DNA of 64,000 nucleotides from [Phialemoniopsis] sp. UDSM-2020 (taxonomy: Eukaryota; Ascomycota; Sordariomycetes; Thyridiales; Thyridiaceae), in NCBI GenBank assembly GCA_018873225.1, contig JAEILZ010000002.1:5332001-5396000 (forward strand). Direction: 5' to 3'. A program made the translations under genes and the position numbers. The notes under the pieces are model-generated. The model was not told where the DNA came from. It was given only the letters and a program-made list of their open reading frames with translations, and searched no databases. This document shows positions 24,792 to 35,578 of the stretch, in pieces; the stretch's first letter is position 1, and every line of letters starts with the position of its first letter.

Positions 24792-25345
24792 ATGTCTCTC
24801 GCAAGCGGTAGGCCACCACATTTCCCTCTATGTCGACCCCCAAGACATAAGCAGAGCGCAATCCATGCTAACAGCAACCTTTTACTCGCAGACAAGTTCC
24901 CTTCCTCTGCTGCGTTTGACGCCATCAACGAGGCGCTCAACGCCAGCGACGCCGACCGCAAGGACGCTATCAAGCAGGGCAATGCTGTTTTTGCTTTCAC
25001 CCTTAAGAACGGCGGTGGCGAGACGGAGAGCTGGACCATCGATCTGAAGAACTCGGGCAAGGTCACCAAGGGTGTCGAGGGCAAGCCCAACGGTAAGTGC
25101 TCACATTGTGCTCGGATTACAATGCCATGCGATCCCCTTAGCGCAAAACGGAGTTGAAACTGACATGCGAATGGACACTAGTCACGCTATCACTGTCAGA
25201 CAAGGACTTTGGCAGCCTGGTGGCCGGCAAGGCCAATGCCCAGAGGCTGTTTATGTCGGGCAAGCTCAAGATCAAGGGCGACGTCATGAAGGCGACCAAG
25301 CTCGACCCCATCCTCAAGAAGGCGCAGACCAAGGCCAAGCTATGA
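24792..25345 (+). CDS. SCP2-domain sterol/lipid carrier protein, peroxisomal
   Basis: A single SCP2 (sterol carrier protein 2) domain, which binds fatty acids, acyl-CoAs or sterols in a hydrophobic tunnel and is linked to peroxisomal lipid metabolism. Exons 24792-24807, 24892-25092 and 25182-25345 join in phase to 126 residues, the length of stand-alone fungal SCP2 proteins. Visible family features: an amphipathic N-terminal helix (FPSSAAFDAINEALN), VFAFTLKNGGGE, WTIDLKNSGKV and the C-terminal FMSGKLKIKGDVMKATKL block. The protein ends in AKL, a canonical peroxisomal PTS1 signal. The 16-nt first exon carries only MSLAS. Confidence 0.94.
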
Positions 25346-26725
25346 GCGGTGGACGTAGTGGATATGGTGAACAGAACTGGTGCATGTGAATGGAGTGCAT
25401 TGGGCGGATGGGAGGTGTCTCTGACTCCTTGTTGCGTTGTATACTAAGTACTAGACCAAATGTCAGTCAGCATCGTATGGTTTGCAATTGATCTACAGCA
25501 ATTGAACATTTCAGAGCACTTGTCATGTAGGAAGTGGTGCGGGATGTCTAAGTGTTTTCAAGGCCACTGGATGCCATGTGACTGCAGATATAGTATTCAG
25601 CAGTAACGCACTGTAAAGTAGTGAAGACGGCCGTCTGCATGAAAGAAACAGCCAAGGCAGATATTTACATCAGACCACATCATCATCTCTATTTCGTTGC
25701 AACAATATTGATCTCTACCTATCTAGCATCTTAACGACAAGCCCTTGCTGACCTCGAAATTACAAGCAACGGAGCTTACCGACACCAGAGACTCAAAGTC
25801 GGGACCAGGGATGGCGAAGACTTTTGTTATACGGGTATTTGATGCTGCATAAACGATTCTAGATCCATTTATTGCGACTAGGAAATAACATTTATCTTCC
25901 TGCGTAGAGAGCCTCCCCCGGCCAGCCGTTAGGTACCCCTGTGGCCTACCCTGCCTACAGAAAGCAACGGAAAGTTGAGACGGTCCTCTTATGTCATCAC
26001 GCATCTCGCCTTTGTCCGTTTTCGGCTGGGCCAGAATCATCAATTTCTGGTGGTGCCTGAGGCTCTTTAGTTAGGCAGCTAGGCCTAAGCGCCTACGGGA
26101 GAAAAAAGAGAGAAAACCCAGCATCATCGACACGATTGGGGTTGGCTCGTGCACCCTCCCCAGCTAAGACGGGAAAAAAAAGCAGGGTTCAGGGGAGAGC
26201 GACAGGCCAAAAAAGGATCCATTACAGCCAGCACAGGCCATCAGCTGCCAGCCAGGCCTGACCAGCTCGTCCACACCAAAACACCCACCCAGAAATTTGT
26301 GTCGAAGCTTTTCCCTTCCTCACCTTGAGAACGAGACCACCACGCACCGGGGCGGCTCTTTGTTGCGCAAATCCTCCCCTAACTCAAGCCAAGCATCTCC
26401 TTGTTTCCTTTTCCATCCCTCTATCATCCTCTATGGATTTTAATATTGTCTTTGTTCTTTCTTGAGTACCCCTCCTTCATCCCACGACTTGTCCGACGCG
26501 TCCAGACGTGGAGGCAATCGTTGCGCATCGTTGTCGTGCGCCTTTCCATCACGACCGTCATTGAGCTTCACCATCCGGAAGCTTCAATCCCAACCTACAA
26601 ATTCACCACACGCGCCTTTTACGAATCACCTATAGATCTTCACCACCGCCTCCACCTTTTTCCATCCGGTATATCTTCCGACGCGACGCTTTGCCGTCGT
26701 TGCCACAACCTCTCCATCCATAACC
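25346..26725. promoter_or_regulatory. Intergenic region upstream of nucleoporin gene
   Basis: About 1.4 kb. The first part should hold the SCP2 3' UTR. From about 26280 the plus strand becomes CT-rich, marking the probable leader of the nucleoporin mRNA. No coding gene is supported. Confidence 0.5.
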
Positions 26726-29700
26726 ATGGATCCCCCCCAAAAGCGCCAAAAGTCGTGGTTCAGCAGCCTTCTCGGCGGTCGTTCCACGACTGAGTCGCCA
26801 TCCACAAACTCTATTGAGAAAGATCACTCTCGATCACTCAACTCGAGCGACACAACAACACCCTCGAGAGCGCGTGTGGGCTTCTCGGTACCCAGTGTCG
26901 CGTCTCCAGAGAGTCCCGTTAAGCGCGCTTCTCCTTCACTCCTGGCACAGAGGAAGATCTTTGAGCGTCCTTCAGGCCCGTCAAACAAACTGACCTCGAG
27001 CACGCCCAAGGTGACAAATTTCAGCTCAGCATCGACTCCGCGCAATATGTTCCGGGCCTCGTCGAGGGATGGCCCCAACTTCACCTTCACCCCCCGAGTA
27101 CCCCCCAATACCATGAAAGAATCTTTCCCTCCTGCCACACCAGGCCGATCTTTTCGGGCCTCCACCGCCGAACTGAGTGGCAGAGGCATGTCAAAGATCA
27201 CGTCGACTCACGATCTCTTTCAGATGAAGATTCCCGAGCCTGATGCTACCCTGACAGGCGAGGCCATCGCCAAACAGGTGCCCAAGGATGCGAATCGCAC
27301 GGGTTCCATCTATGCCAACGAATACCTGGCCCACTTGTGTCCTCCCGAGTTCAACGAGGTCCAGAGGAATCAATTCTTCTGCATTCTTGACCTGCGCCGG
27401 CTGAAATACGCTGCGGACGAGATCTTCCACAAGAAGGACTGGAAGTTGAACATTCTGAACTTTGCAAAAGAGTACGAGAAGAGCAGGAGTCTGATTATGT
27501 TGCGGTATGGCCTCTATGAATTCAAGTCGGTCAAGGTGTCAAAGGAGGTCTTCCAGAAATGGAAGTCCGACAACAACGTGCCTGACGGCGAAGAAGAAGA
27601 GGAGGAGGATGTTGCGCCTCCCCGTTCTGCCGCCAAGGTGAACGGCACGGCTGGCATCCTGCGTACCGGCAAGAGAAAGGCACAGGATGACCTCCAGCCA
27701 AAGGCTTCCCTGTTCGACAACTCAGCCTCGACGCAGAGCAAACGACCGCGCGCCGCGGAGAGGGAGCCACTTGTCGAGACGTCCACTCCCGCTCTGAACA
27801 AGAGCACAAACAAACGCAAGGCGGACAAGTTTGACGATGAACCCGAGTCTCGAGCGGCACCTGCCCCGCCCAAGTCGGCATCGAGAACCTTCCTCGAAAA
27901 GGTAGCCAACAGCCCCCGCAAGGAACCCCAGGCCAGCAAGCCTGCTGATACGCCGTCGGCGCTGAAGCCCAAGGAAAACCCGTTCACTGCCAAGCCGGCG
28001 AGCAACAGTCTCGCGCGGTCAGTGTTTGAAGCTGGACTGAAGCCGGCTGGACAGGCCGGTGGCTCGAGCAACATCTTTGGCTACCTCTCTGACGCCAGCT
28101 CTGCCAAGGGCAGTGGTGCTAACGGCGCCGATGCGGATGGGGAAGACACGGAGGAGTCTGAGGAAGAGGAGTCTGAGGTTCAAGAGGCCAGCCAGAGCGA
28201 CGAGCCCAGTGTCTCTGCTAGCGGAGGCGTAGCTACCCCCCAGCCATCCTCTCAAGCCGGCAAGTCTCTATTCGCTCCCAAGCAGTCTGCATCTGCCACT
28301 GGAGGATCGAGCGCATCGTCCGAGGCCAGCGAGGCACCGGCGGGACGTAGTCTGTTCGATCGGGTCAACAAGGATAGCGAGGGTCAGCCTATCAGGATGT
28401 TCCCTGCTGGCTCCGAGACGCCGCTCTTCGGCAGCGCTGCGCCGTCTGAATCGGGCGCTGTTGCTGGCCCCGAGAAGGAGGCAGCGCCTGCTGCGAACAA
28501 GACTTGGAACCCTGACACGCCTATCAAGTTTTCAGCTACCCCATCCCAGCCGCAAAGCTTGTTCGGCGCTTCAGCCTCCAAGCCCAAGGAGACCGCCACT
28601 CCCGCAAGTGGCTTCGGCTTCCCTACGCCCTCCGCGGCCAAACCGTCAGAGGCCCAAGATCAGGACGCGGCCAAGCCTGCGGCTCCCAAGTCGCTGTTCG
28701 GCACCAATGGCAGCGCGTTTGCCCCGAGTGCCGGCGCAAGCGGCCCAAGCCTGTTCGGTAACTCCGTGAGCAAGCCTGCTGAAGCCGCCTCGACACCGGC
28801 CTTGTTCGGCCAAGCTAAGACCACGGCACCCAAGCCAGCTGAGGACGCTGCCAAGGAGCCTGCCTCCACCAACATGTTCGGCAGTATGGCGAAGCCTGCT
28901 GCAAGTTCGACCCCCGATACCCCGGCCCAGCAGAAGCCTCTCTTTGGCAACTTTAACAACGCTGCTAAACCGGCGACGGAGTCCAGCGCCACCCCCGCCC
29001 CTACTCAGGCTAACTCCCTGTTTGGCGCCACTCCGAAGCCGAGTGGCAGCCTGTTTGGTTCTACCACCCCTGCTCCCGCTACCAGCGAGCCAGCCAAGAT
29101 GCCCGCTTTCGGCGCTTCGACAAGCCAGTCTTCCGCCCCGCTGTTCAGCTTCACCTCCGCAACCCCGTCCGCTCCGTCGGAGGGCCAGAAGACACCTGCT
29201 ATCGAGCAGAAGCCGCTCTTTGGCGCCTCTACGACTCCGGCGCCGGCTACATCGCAGGAGAACAAAGCTGTCACCCCGGAGCCCTCAGCACAAAAGGAGC
29301 CTGCTAAGAGCCAGCCCAGCTTCTTTGGTAGCACACCCGCGCCAGCTACCACCCAGCCGAGCCTCTTCGGCAACACACCTGCTCCGTCTACGAGCCAGCC
29401 CAGCCTTTTTGGCAACACACCTGCACCCTCCACAAGCCAACCTGCCATATTTGGCAGCACACCTGCGCCTTCCACGAGCCAGCCCAGTCTGTTCGGTAGT
29501 ACTCCCGTTCCCTCGTTCAGCTTTGGTCAAGAAGCTTCCCAGCCGTCGAGCACACCCCTCTTTGGTGGAAATGCCAATGGCGGCGGCAGCGCGGGATCGT
29601 CGTTCACCTTCACTGCTGGAGACTCTGGCAGCGCGGGCCAGTCCTTTACTAACCCCTTCGCGAGCGGTGGAGGTTCGAACGAGGGTCAAGGGTCATCATC

Positions 29701-30668
29701 GATGTTCGGCGGAGGCCAGCCCGCTGGTGGAGCCAGCGGCACCGGCCTCTTCACCTTTGGTGCTGGTGCTTCCGGTGCAGCCACGCCGACCCCTGCGGTT
29801 GCCTTCGGCGGCTCACAGCAGCCCTCTGGCACTTCGACCCCGACGGGTAACATGTTTGGCGGCGCGACGACCAGTGCGCCATCGTCTTTCAACTTCACCG
29901 CTGGTAATGGCGGTTCACAGTCTGGAGGATCGTCCCTCTTCTCCCAACAGCAGCAGCCGGCTAGCACCGGTGCCGGCTTCCTCAACTTCAACCCCCCGAT
30001 GGGCGGGACGTCGACAGGTACTAGTAAGTATTTTCATGGTTTACATGCAGCAAAATCCTGCTACGCAAGTGCATTGGTTTAACGTGTATTTTGCTGCTTT
30101 AGACACCCCTTTTACTCTGGGTGGGGCTTCCAGCCTGGCGACAACGCCGGCAACGGGAACACCCGAGCCGGGAGCAACCCAGGAGCAAGCTGCTGCACAA
30201 CGAGAGGGACAGACCGCTGACGGAGATGAGGAACGACAGGCTCAAATCAGTTTAACCGAAGGCGGGCCGGGCGAGGAGGACGAGGCCGTCGTCTATGAGG
30301 TCCGGGCCAAGGCCCTGAAGCTCAAGACGTCGAAGGACGATGACGAGAGTGGCGACTCCAACAAGGACAGTAAGAAGAGCCCCTGGAACGTTATGGGCGT
30401 GGGTCCCCTCCGACTGCTCAAGCACAAGACGACTGGCGCGGTGCGAATTCTACTGCGGGGCGAACCTAGGGGACATGTAGCGCTCAACAAGGCGGTGCTG
30501 CCGAGTTTTACATACAAGCCGGAGCCTGGTGGCAAGTATGTCAAGCTGACGACGTCGAACGACAAGGGAGACGGCCTGGAGACATGGATGCTGCAGGTTA
30601 AGACCAAGGAGTCGGCTCAGGCTCTCGCGGATGCTCTGGAGGCCAACAAGGAGGCCAACAAGAAGTAA
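26726..30668 (+). CDS. NUP2: FG-repeat nucleoporin with C-terminal Ran-binding domain (Nup2/Nup50 type)
   Basis: Nuclear-basket-type FG nucleoporin acting in importin and cargo release. Exons 26726-30023 and 30103-30668 give 1287 residues. Order: a basic N-terminus (MDPPQKRQKSWFSSLLGG); a folded-looking helical segment about 195-290 (NEYLAHLCPPEFNEVQRNQF, then DWKLNILNFAKEYEKSRS); a lysine-rich linker; about 650 residues of disordered Ser/Ala/Pro sequence with many SLFG, PLFG and MFG motifs; and a RanBP1-like domain about 1164-1283 (VYEVRAKALKL, PWNVMGVGPLRLLKHKTTG, VRILLRGEP). The RanBD at the C-terminus is what points to Nup2. It is much longer than yeast Nup2 (about 720), so it may be the filamentous-fungal basket counterpart with a different name. 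Confidence in FG nucleoporin plus RanBD is high, in exact orthology moderate. Confidence 0.9.
29332..29513 (+). repeat. Tandem 42-bp repeat coding TPAP(S/A)T(S/T)QPSLFG
   Basis: Four adjacent near-identical 14-residue units (TPAPSTSQPSLFGN and variants), plus a diverged fifth, within the FG region of the nucleoporin. Units differ by few bases, indicating recent expansion; copy number probably varies between strains. Confidence 0.85.
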
Positions 30669-32409
30669 GGGGCATGTTGTCAGGACTCTTTCATGATGGG
30701 AGTATATTTCAAGGGAACAGGTGCTGCGAGTTTATATCGACCAAGGATCCAGCAAATCTTGTCGCTGCTTGCGATGAACTGCCCTGCAAGTGCAAAGGTC
30801 TTCGTTTGGGGAGACTACAAAAGGCGAGAAACTGGAGAGGGTATATGGGCGGTTTTTCTCTTTTCCTCGTCGGCACAACACATACACACATCCCCCGATT
30901 TATTATATTGGAGGGCAAAAAGGGCGGGCTACACATCATCAGCAGGCGTCTTTGATCCTTGTTTTGCCATGTTTTTACCCTGAAGAGAAGGGTGTTTTTG
31001 TTGCATGTATGGTAGACAAGAGTGTACAATGTTGAGATAGCAACTTGGGCTGCGGACAAGACACTCAGCTTTATTATAATTGGAGCATCTTGGGATGCCA
31101 AAAAGCCTTGTTTTCAGATACCGAGACTTTATCGAAGTGAAGTGAAAGCTGCGCCTCAAAAACGCCGACGTCTAGGGATGATTTTGAGGACGATTCCGGT
31201 CGTCTGATGGTGCTGTAGGGATGATACGCTCTGTACGCTCGATACGCTCGCTGGAGCCACGGTGCGTATTCCTACGGATTCAAACGCTGTTGCTCTGAGG
31301 CAGTCGACTGATACCTAGATAGATGACTGGTGTAATCCAATCTCGAACGCTTCATCGACGAGCCATCATACTAGTCATTTTGGCCGAGCAGACAGCTCTG
31401 GCATTTTCACCAAAACCTTTTCGTTTATCTGTCAGGCGGTCGATTCCAAATCTCTGGTCCGCATCTTCTGATCAAGTAATCAGGCTAGCCGCAAGGGTAC
31501 AGGCCAAGCTTCCCATAGCGTATGCTCCGCCCCCAGTCTAAGGCTCGTCGATTACGTAGCGCACTGGGTTTCTTGGGCTAGCTGGTGACTCCCGGACTGC
31601 CGTTGGACCCGTTTACAAGGCGGGCGGGGTGGTTGTGTTACAGTGGGATGATGGCATCTACGTAGAGGTGAGGACCCTTGCGAAATGGTGCATGAGTTTT
31701 GCCGGATGATCATCTGCCAAGCGCTGGACCCCATTCTGTTCTGATCAATGTTTCCAGTCCTGCTCGAAGGCGCGACGACATCTGCTCCGTGCTCCGTCCT
31801 TGCCACGCAACCACTCAGTGTTGTTGAAGGTCTGCGCCTCCACGATCAGACGAGGAATTACTTCCTTCAAACCCCCCTCTCCCCTGGAGCGTACGGGGTG
31901 GATATCTTGTCTTTCCAATGGTGGCTTTGCAGTCATAGAGTACGCAAGGCACCTTTGTTCTCTCCCCGACTTATAGAGAGCGCAAGAAAGGGTATTTGAA
32001 TTAAACTGAACCTTGGGATGGCCTCTATGTGAGGCTTGGTCGACTGAGCCAGCAAAAGTCGGATACCTCGACACGCTCAGGAGCGTTCGGAGATCCCGGT
32101 ACACGGCGCCAGAGTCAGATCTCTCGCGAGATAAGATCCAACGACCTGTGGCTTTGCAGCGGTGAAGCTGTTGATGATTCATTAGACAGACATATATTAT
32201 CTGTCGTGGCCGGCTCATCAGATCACCACATTTTAATACGCATATTTACCTACCTACCTCATTCACATACAATACTTTGTGCTTAAACATATCAGAAGCA
32301 CACTGTTCTACAGACAATCACCATCTGTCGCACTACCTAGCACATCAAACGTACAACTCACCGCGTCCACGACCAAACACACCCGTGCGCCAGGCACACA
32401 CGATCCACA
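30669..32409. other. Intergenic region, no gene seen
   Basis: About 1.7 kb between the nucleoporin stop and the next gene on the same strand. Frames here are short and mutually overlapping. The last 150 bases are CA/AC-rich and lead to the start of the small membrane-protein gene. Confidence 0.5.
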
Positions 32410-33009
32410 ATGTCGGACCCAGCAAACAACAGCGACTTCTCCCAGTCGCCCATAGTCTTCGTCGCCATCCCCCTAGCAGCCATCCTCCTCGTCGGCACGC
32501 TAGCAGGCATTTACACGTGCCGCCGGCGCAGACGCCTCCAACAGCAAGACATCGATCCGGAGCGCGCAGGCGGTGCCGGCAGCGTCTACGTCGGGCGGGT
32601 CGCGGGCGGCAGAGTCATCATCGGGGACGCATGGGGCGGCGGCCCGACTGGCAGGCGGACGAGGCCCGGCGCGACGGCGGCGGCGGCGGCGGGGGTGAAT
32701 AGGCGGGAGGAAGGGCTCAATGAGCTGGGCGAGGCGCCGCCGCCGTACGAGGGTGCCAAGGACGGGGATGGGGATGATGCGGAGGCCGGGACGGAGTTGA
32801 GGGATCTTTCTGGGGCGGGAGGGCCGAGGAGGGCTGTCGCTGCGGAGCGGGGGGCGCCGCCTGGGTACGACGCTCCTGCTTCTCGGGGGACGGCGACGAC
32901 GGCGCCGGTCGCGGCGGGTGGGCAGACGACGGGGGTCACGGCTGAGAGGGAAGAGGCGGTTGCGCAACCTCCTGCTGCGGTTGTTGCGGGCAGGGATCGA
33001 GCGGGATGA
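32410..33009 (+). CDS. Small single-pass membrane protein with two PPxY motifs
   Basis: I do not recognise the family. The 199-residue single-exon protein has a short polar N-terminus, one hydrophobic segment (about 14-36: IVFVAIPLAAILLVGTLAGI), then an immediate run of five arginines (38-42). By the positive-inside rule this puts the long C-terminal tail in the cytosol. The tail is Gly/Ala-rich and disordered and carries PPPY (110-113) and PPGY (150-153), both fitting PPxY, the ligand of WW domains in Nedd4/Rsp5 ubiquitin ligases. That layout resembles known fungal Rsp5 membrane adaptors in plan, though not in sequence. No signal peptide is evident. Role as an adaptor is inference; that it is a real gene is supported by codon bias (GC-rich third positions) and this coherent topology. 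Confidence 0.72.
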   Translation: MSDPANNSDFSQSPIVFVAIPLAAILLVGTLAGIYTCRRRRRLQQQDIDPERAGGAGSVYVGRVAGGRVIIGDAWGGGPTGRRTRPGATAAAAAGVNRREEGLNELGEAPPPYEGAKDGDGDDAEAGTELRDLSGAGGPRRAVAAERGAPPGYDAPASRGTATTAPVAAGGQTTGVTAEREEAVAQPPAAVVAGRDRAG

Positions 33010-33734
33010 GGGATCTTGCGATTTGCTGTTGGGATAAAGTGAGGGTTTGATGTAATGTTTTATTGATACCACTGGCGGCGTCTATGCGGGTTATTTCGCA
33101 TTTAGCATTCGCGTTGCTCCTAGAGAGCATTGCTCCTTTGAGGGCATGCATGTTTGGGTCTTAGATTTGTAATGACCGAGTAAGGTATTCACTCATTCCT
33201 TTCATAATCTTCGATGTATCAAAATCCATATCTTCTTGCAGAGATGGTTGCTGCGGCTGCTTCGATGAGAATAGTTGTTGACTTTCTCTGTAAGATGCGC
33301 TAATGAGGCTCTTGGTGGACGGCAGGTTGGTACTCCGTACAAACAACCGGTCACAAGAAACCTTCCAACATCGAAAAAGTTGCCAACTAAGTCCTGCTCA
33401 CATCATCCTTAGTTCATCAACGTCAAAACGTCCGGAAAGCGCTGTCTGGTATAATTTGACAGACTGGGAATGCAGTTACTTTTTAGATCGTAACAGCGCA
33501 TCACATGCAGAGGGCAGGGGCTCGGGGCGCATCAAGTCGTTGACGTGTATGGGCTTTTCCCCACAAACGTTATTCTGACTTTGACGACCTCATCACATCA
33601 CACCAAGCACGCTTCCCACAACAGATCAGTTATCCCAAGATTTGGTCTATACCGCCATTGTACATCCCATTCTTCAGTCTTCGAAACATTGTTCATCAGC
33701 AATCCTCTTCAAACGCCCTTCACTCTCGCCCATC
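33010..33734. other. Intergenic region upstream of TFB5
   Basis: About 720 bp with the 3' UTR of the membrane-protein gene and the TFB5 promoter. No gene is seen. Confidence 0.5.
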
Positions 33735-34116
33735 ATGGTCACTGCGGTCAGAGGTAGGCATCGCAATCCCACAAACACTCTAGACACAGCCGCTAATAGA
33801 CACAAAACAGGCACCTTAGTCGAGGTCGATCCGCCCATCAAGGCCATGATAATCAAGATCGACGCGGAAGAGAGTCACGCGTTCATCATCCAAGACCTCG
33901 ACGATAAGACCCTGTTCATCAAGGAGAGCACACTGCCCAGGCTTAAGGGGCTGCTCGAACAGGTAAAGTTTGCTCTACTCCCGTGCTTATCGCATTCCAC
34001 CCCTCTACATTGTTCTACACAATGCTAGTGATTGATTGCTGACCGGTTCCCCGACCCGGTTGTAGCGACTCAAGGAGACACAGGCACCGACCGCCGAGGA
34101 GTCCGAGTCTGAGTAG
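33735..34116 (+). CDS. TFB5: TFIIH subunit TFB5 (TTDA/GTF2H5 homologue)
   Basis: Smallest core subunit of transcription/repair factor TFIIH. It binds p52/Tfb2 and stimulates the XPB/Ssl2 ATPase in nucleotide-excision repair. Exons 33735-33753, 33811-33962 and 34066-34116 join in phase to 73 residues, the family's normal length. The sequence begins MVTAVRGTLVEVDPP, with conserved IKAMIIKID and FIIQDLDDKTLFI blocks. The acidic tail (EESESE) is short. The stop is TAG, and the frame stays open for another 109 codons beyond it (see the next feature). The first exon is 19 nt. Confidence 0.96.
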
Positions 34117-34446
34117 GCCTCACGGACGCTACGACGGTTTCGCCGCTTCAAGAAAAACTTTGCAAAAGGACGAACAGTAACTTCACGAGAGCATAAAACC
34201 CGCTCATTCTTTCCCGACAATTTAAATTACGTAAGGGATGCAGCTGCCTTGGATCGATTACTAGAAGCCCTCTATACGCCCAATGAATTCATCCCCATGG
34301 AGGTCATCGTCAAGAAATGGGCGAAAGCAGGACGGGTGAACATGCCTCCATCTACATGGCAGGATACGGTAGACCCTTATGTTCGACATATTATGAGGTG
34401 GCTCTTGTTAGACAGGCTGGCCCAGCTCGGGAAACTGCCCCGATGA
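34117..34446 (+). other. 109-codon open frame in phase with and directly after the TFB5 stop
   Basis: Reading on from the TFB5 TAG in the same frame there is no stop until TGA at 34444-34446. The second half reads like ordinary protein, with segments such as ALDRLLEALYTPNEFIP, EVIVKKWAKAGR and YVRHIMRWLLLDRLAQL. There is no in-frame ATG near its beginning, so it is not a normal free-standing gene; the first in-frame ATG is well inside. It could be a readthrough extension, an exon of an alternative transcript, or the remnant of a lost gene. I do not recognise it. It lies in the tail-to-tail gap with the dienoyl-CoA isomerase gene. Confidence 0.35.
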
Positions 34447-34576
34447 TGTGGCACCTGCTATGACAGGCCATGTTTCCCACAAACCTGGATAGTTTTTACA
34501 CCGTCCGTAGCGTTTGGATTAGAATACACAAGCGAGGCTCTCGCAGCCGAGGACATTATCATGAATACAAATTGAT

Positions 34577-35578
34577 TTACAGCTTCTCAAATCTCGGCTT
34601 TCTCTTCTTCATCCCGGACATGAGGGCCTCGGGCACGTCTTTTGACTGCAGGGCTGCCCCGTTCCACACCTTGGTATACCTTAGACCTGTGGACCAGAGG
34701 TTAGCATCAGAAGTAATTCGGCGTTTATGTTGTGTTTGTGCCATTAAAAGCATTCCTGGCGCGATGATAGAGAACAAGGGGGAAAAGGGGAGGGAAAACT
34801 CACTCTCGGCAACGGTGTGATCCCGCGCGTGGTTCAGGATCTCCTTGGTCCCCTGCACGGCGACGGGGCTCTTGCCCGCCAGCAGCGCCGCCGTGCGCAC
34901 CGCGTCCTCGACGGCCGCGGCCTTGGACTCGAGCACGCGGCTCACGAAGCCCTGGGCCAGCGCCTCGCGCGCGTCGAACAGGCGCGCCGTCATGCACACC
35001 TCCTTGACCCAGGACATGCTGCCCACGCACTTGGGCAGGCGCGACAGCGTGCCGATGTCGGCGGCGAGGCCGATGTCGACCTCCTTGACCGAGAAGGAGG
35101 TGTCGGCGGACGCGAGCCGCACGTCGGCGCAGCAGGCGATGTCGATGGCGAGGCCCCACGACACGCCGTGCATGGCGACAACGACGGGCTTCTCGCAGGC
35201 CTCGATGGCCGAGATGCAGGCCTGGAACTCGTCGATGTGCCGCCGGAGCGCGAGGGCGACGCGCGACGGGTCCGAGGCGCTGTTCTGCGCCGTCACGAGG
35301 GGCCCCTGGCTCGCGGCCTGGACGTCGAGACCCGTGGTGAAGGCGCGGTCCCCGGAGCCGGAGAGGACGACGGCGCGGACCTCCGGGTCGTGCGAGAGCT
35401 GCGTGAAGAGGCGCGAGAGCTCGAGCCACATCTCCTCGTGGAACGAGTTGAGTTTTGAAGGCCGGTTGATCTCGACGTGGGCCACGTGGGGGGCCGGGGA
35501 GGTGGCGAGGAAGTAGGTGTAGCCGGTGTAGGCCGGGAGAGGCTGCGCGCCGCCGGCCGGGGGCTGTGATGGTGCCAT
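34577..35578 (-). CDS. DCI1: Delta(3,5)-delta(2,4)-dienoyl-CoA isomerase (crotonase family)
   Basis: Isomerises 3,5-dienoyl-CoA to 2,4-dienoyl-CoA in beta-oxidation of unsaturated fatty acids with odd-numbered double bonds. Exons 35578-34804 and 34686-34577 join in phase to 294 residues. Crotonase features: RPSKLNSFHEEMW, the oxyanion-hole region AFTTGLDVQA, and GVSWGLAIDIACCADVRLA. The block SFSVKEVDIGLAADIGTL keeps the Glu and the Asp eight residues later that correspond to the catalytic acid pair of the rat enzyme, separating it from ordinary enoyl-CoA hydratases. The C-terminus is FEKL, which is not a standard PTS1 (no basic residue at the second-last position), and I see no strong N-terminal presequence, so its compartment is uncertain. 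Confidence 0.9.
   Translation of the reverse strand: MAPSQPPAGGAQPLPAYTGYTYFLATSPAPHVAHVEINRPSKLNSFHEEMWLELSRLFTQLSHDPEVRAVVLSGSGDRAFTTGLDVQAASQGPLVTAQNSASDPSRVALALRRHIDEFQACISAIEACEKPVVVAMHGVSWGLAIDIACCADVRLASADTSFSVKEVDIGLAADIGTLSRLPKCVGSMSWVKEVCMTARLFDAREALAQGFVSRVLESKAAAVEDAVRTAALLAGKSPVAVQGTKEILNHARDHTVAESEFSLPFSPLFSIIAPGMLLMAQTQHKRRITSDANLWSTGLRYTKVWNGAALQSKDVPEALMSGMKKRKPRFEKL

Noticed and set aside
28944..30091. Long plus-strand frame rich in Ser/Arg/Pro overlapping the nucleoporin
   Set aside because: Alternate frame of the FG-repeat exon. Only its last part (30103-30668) is used, as the true second exon.
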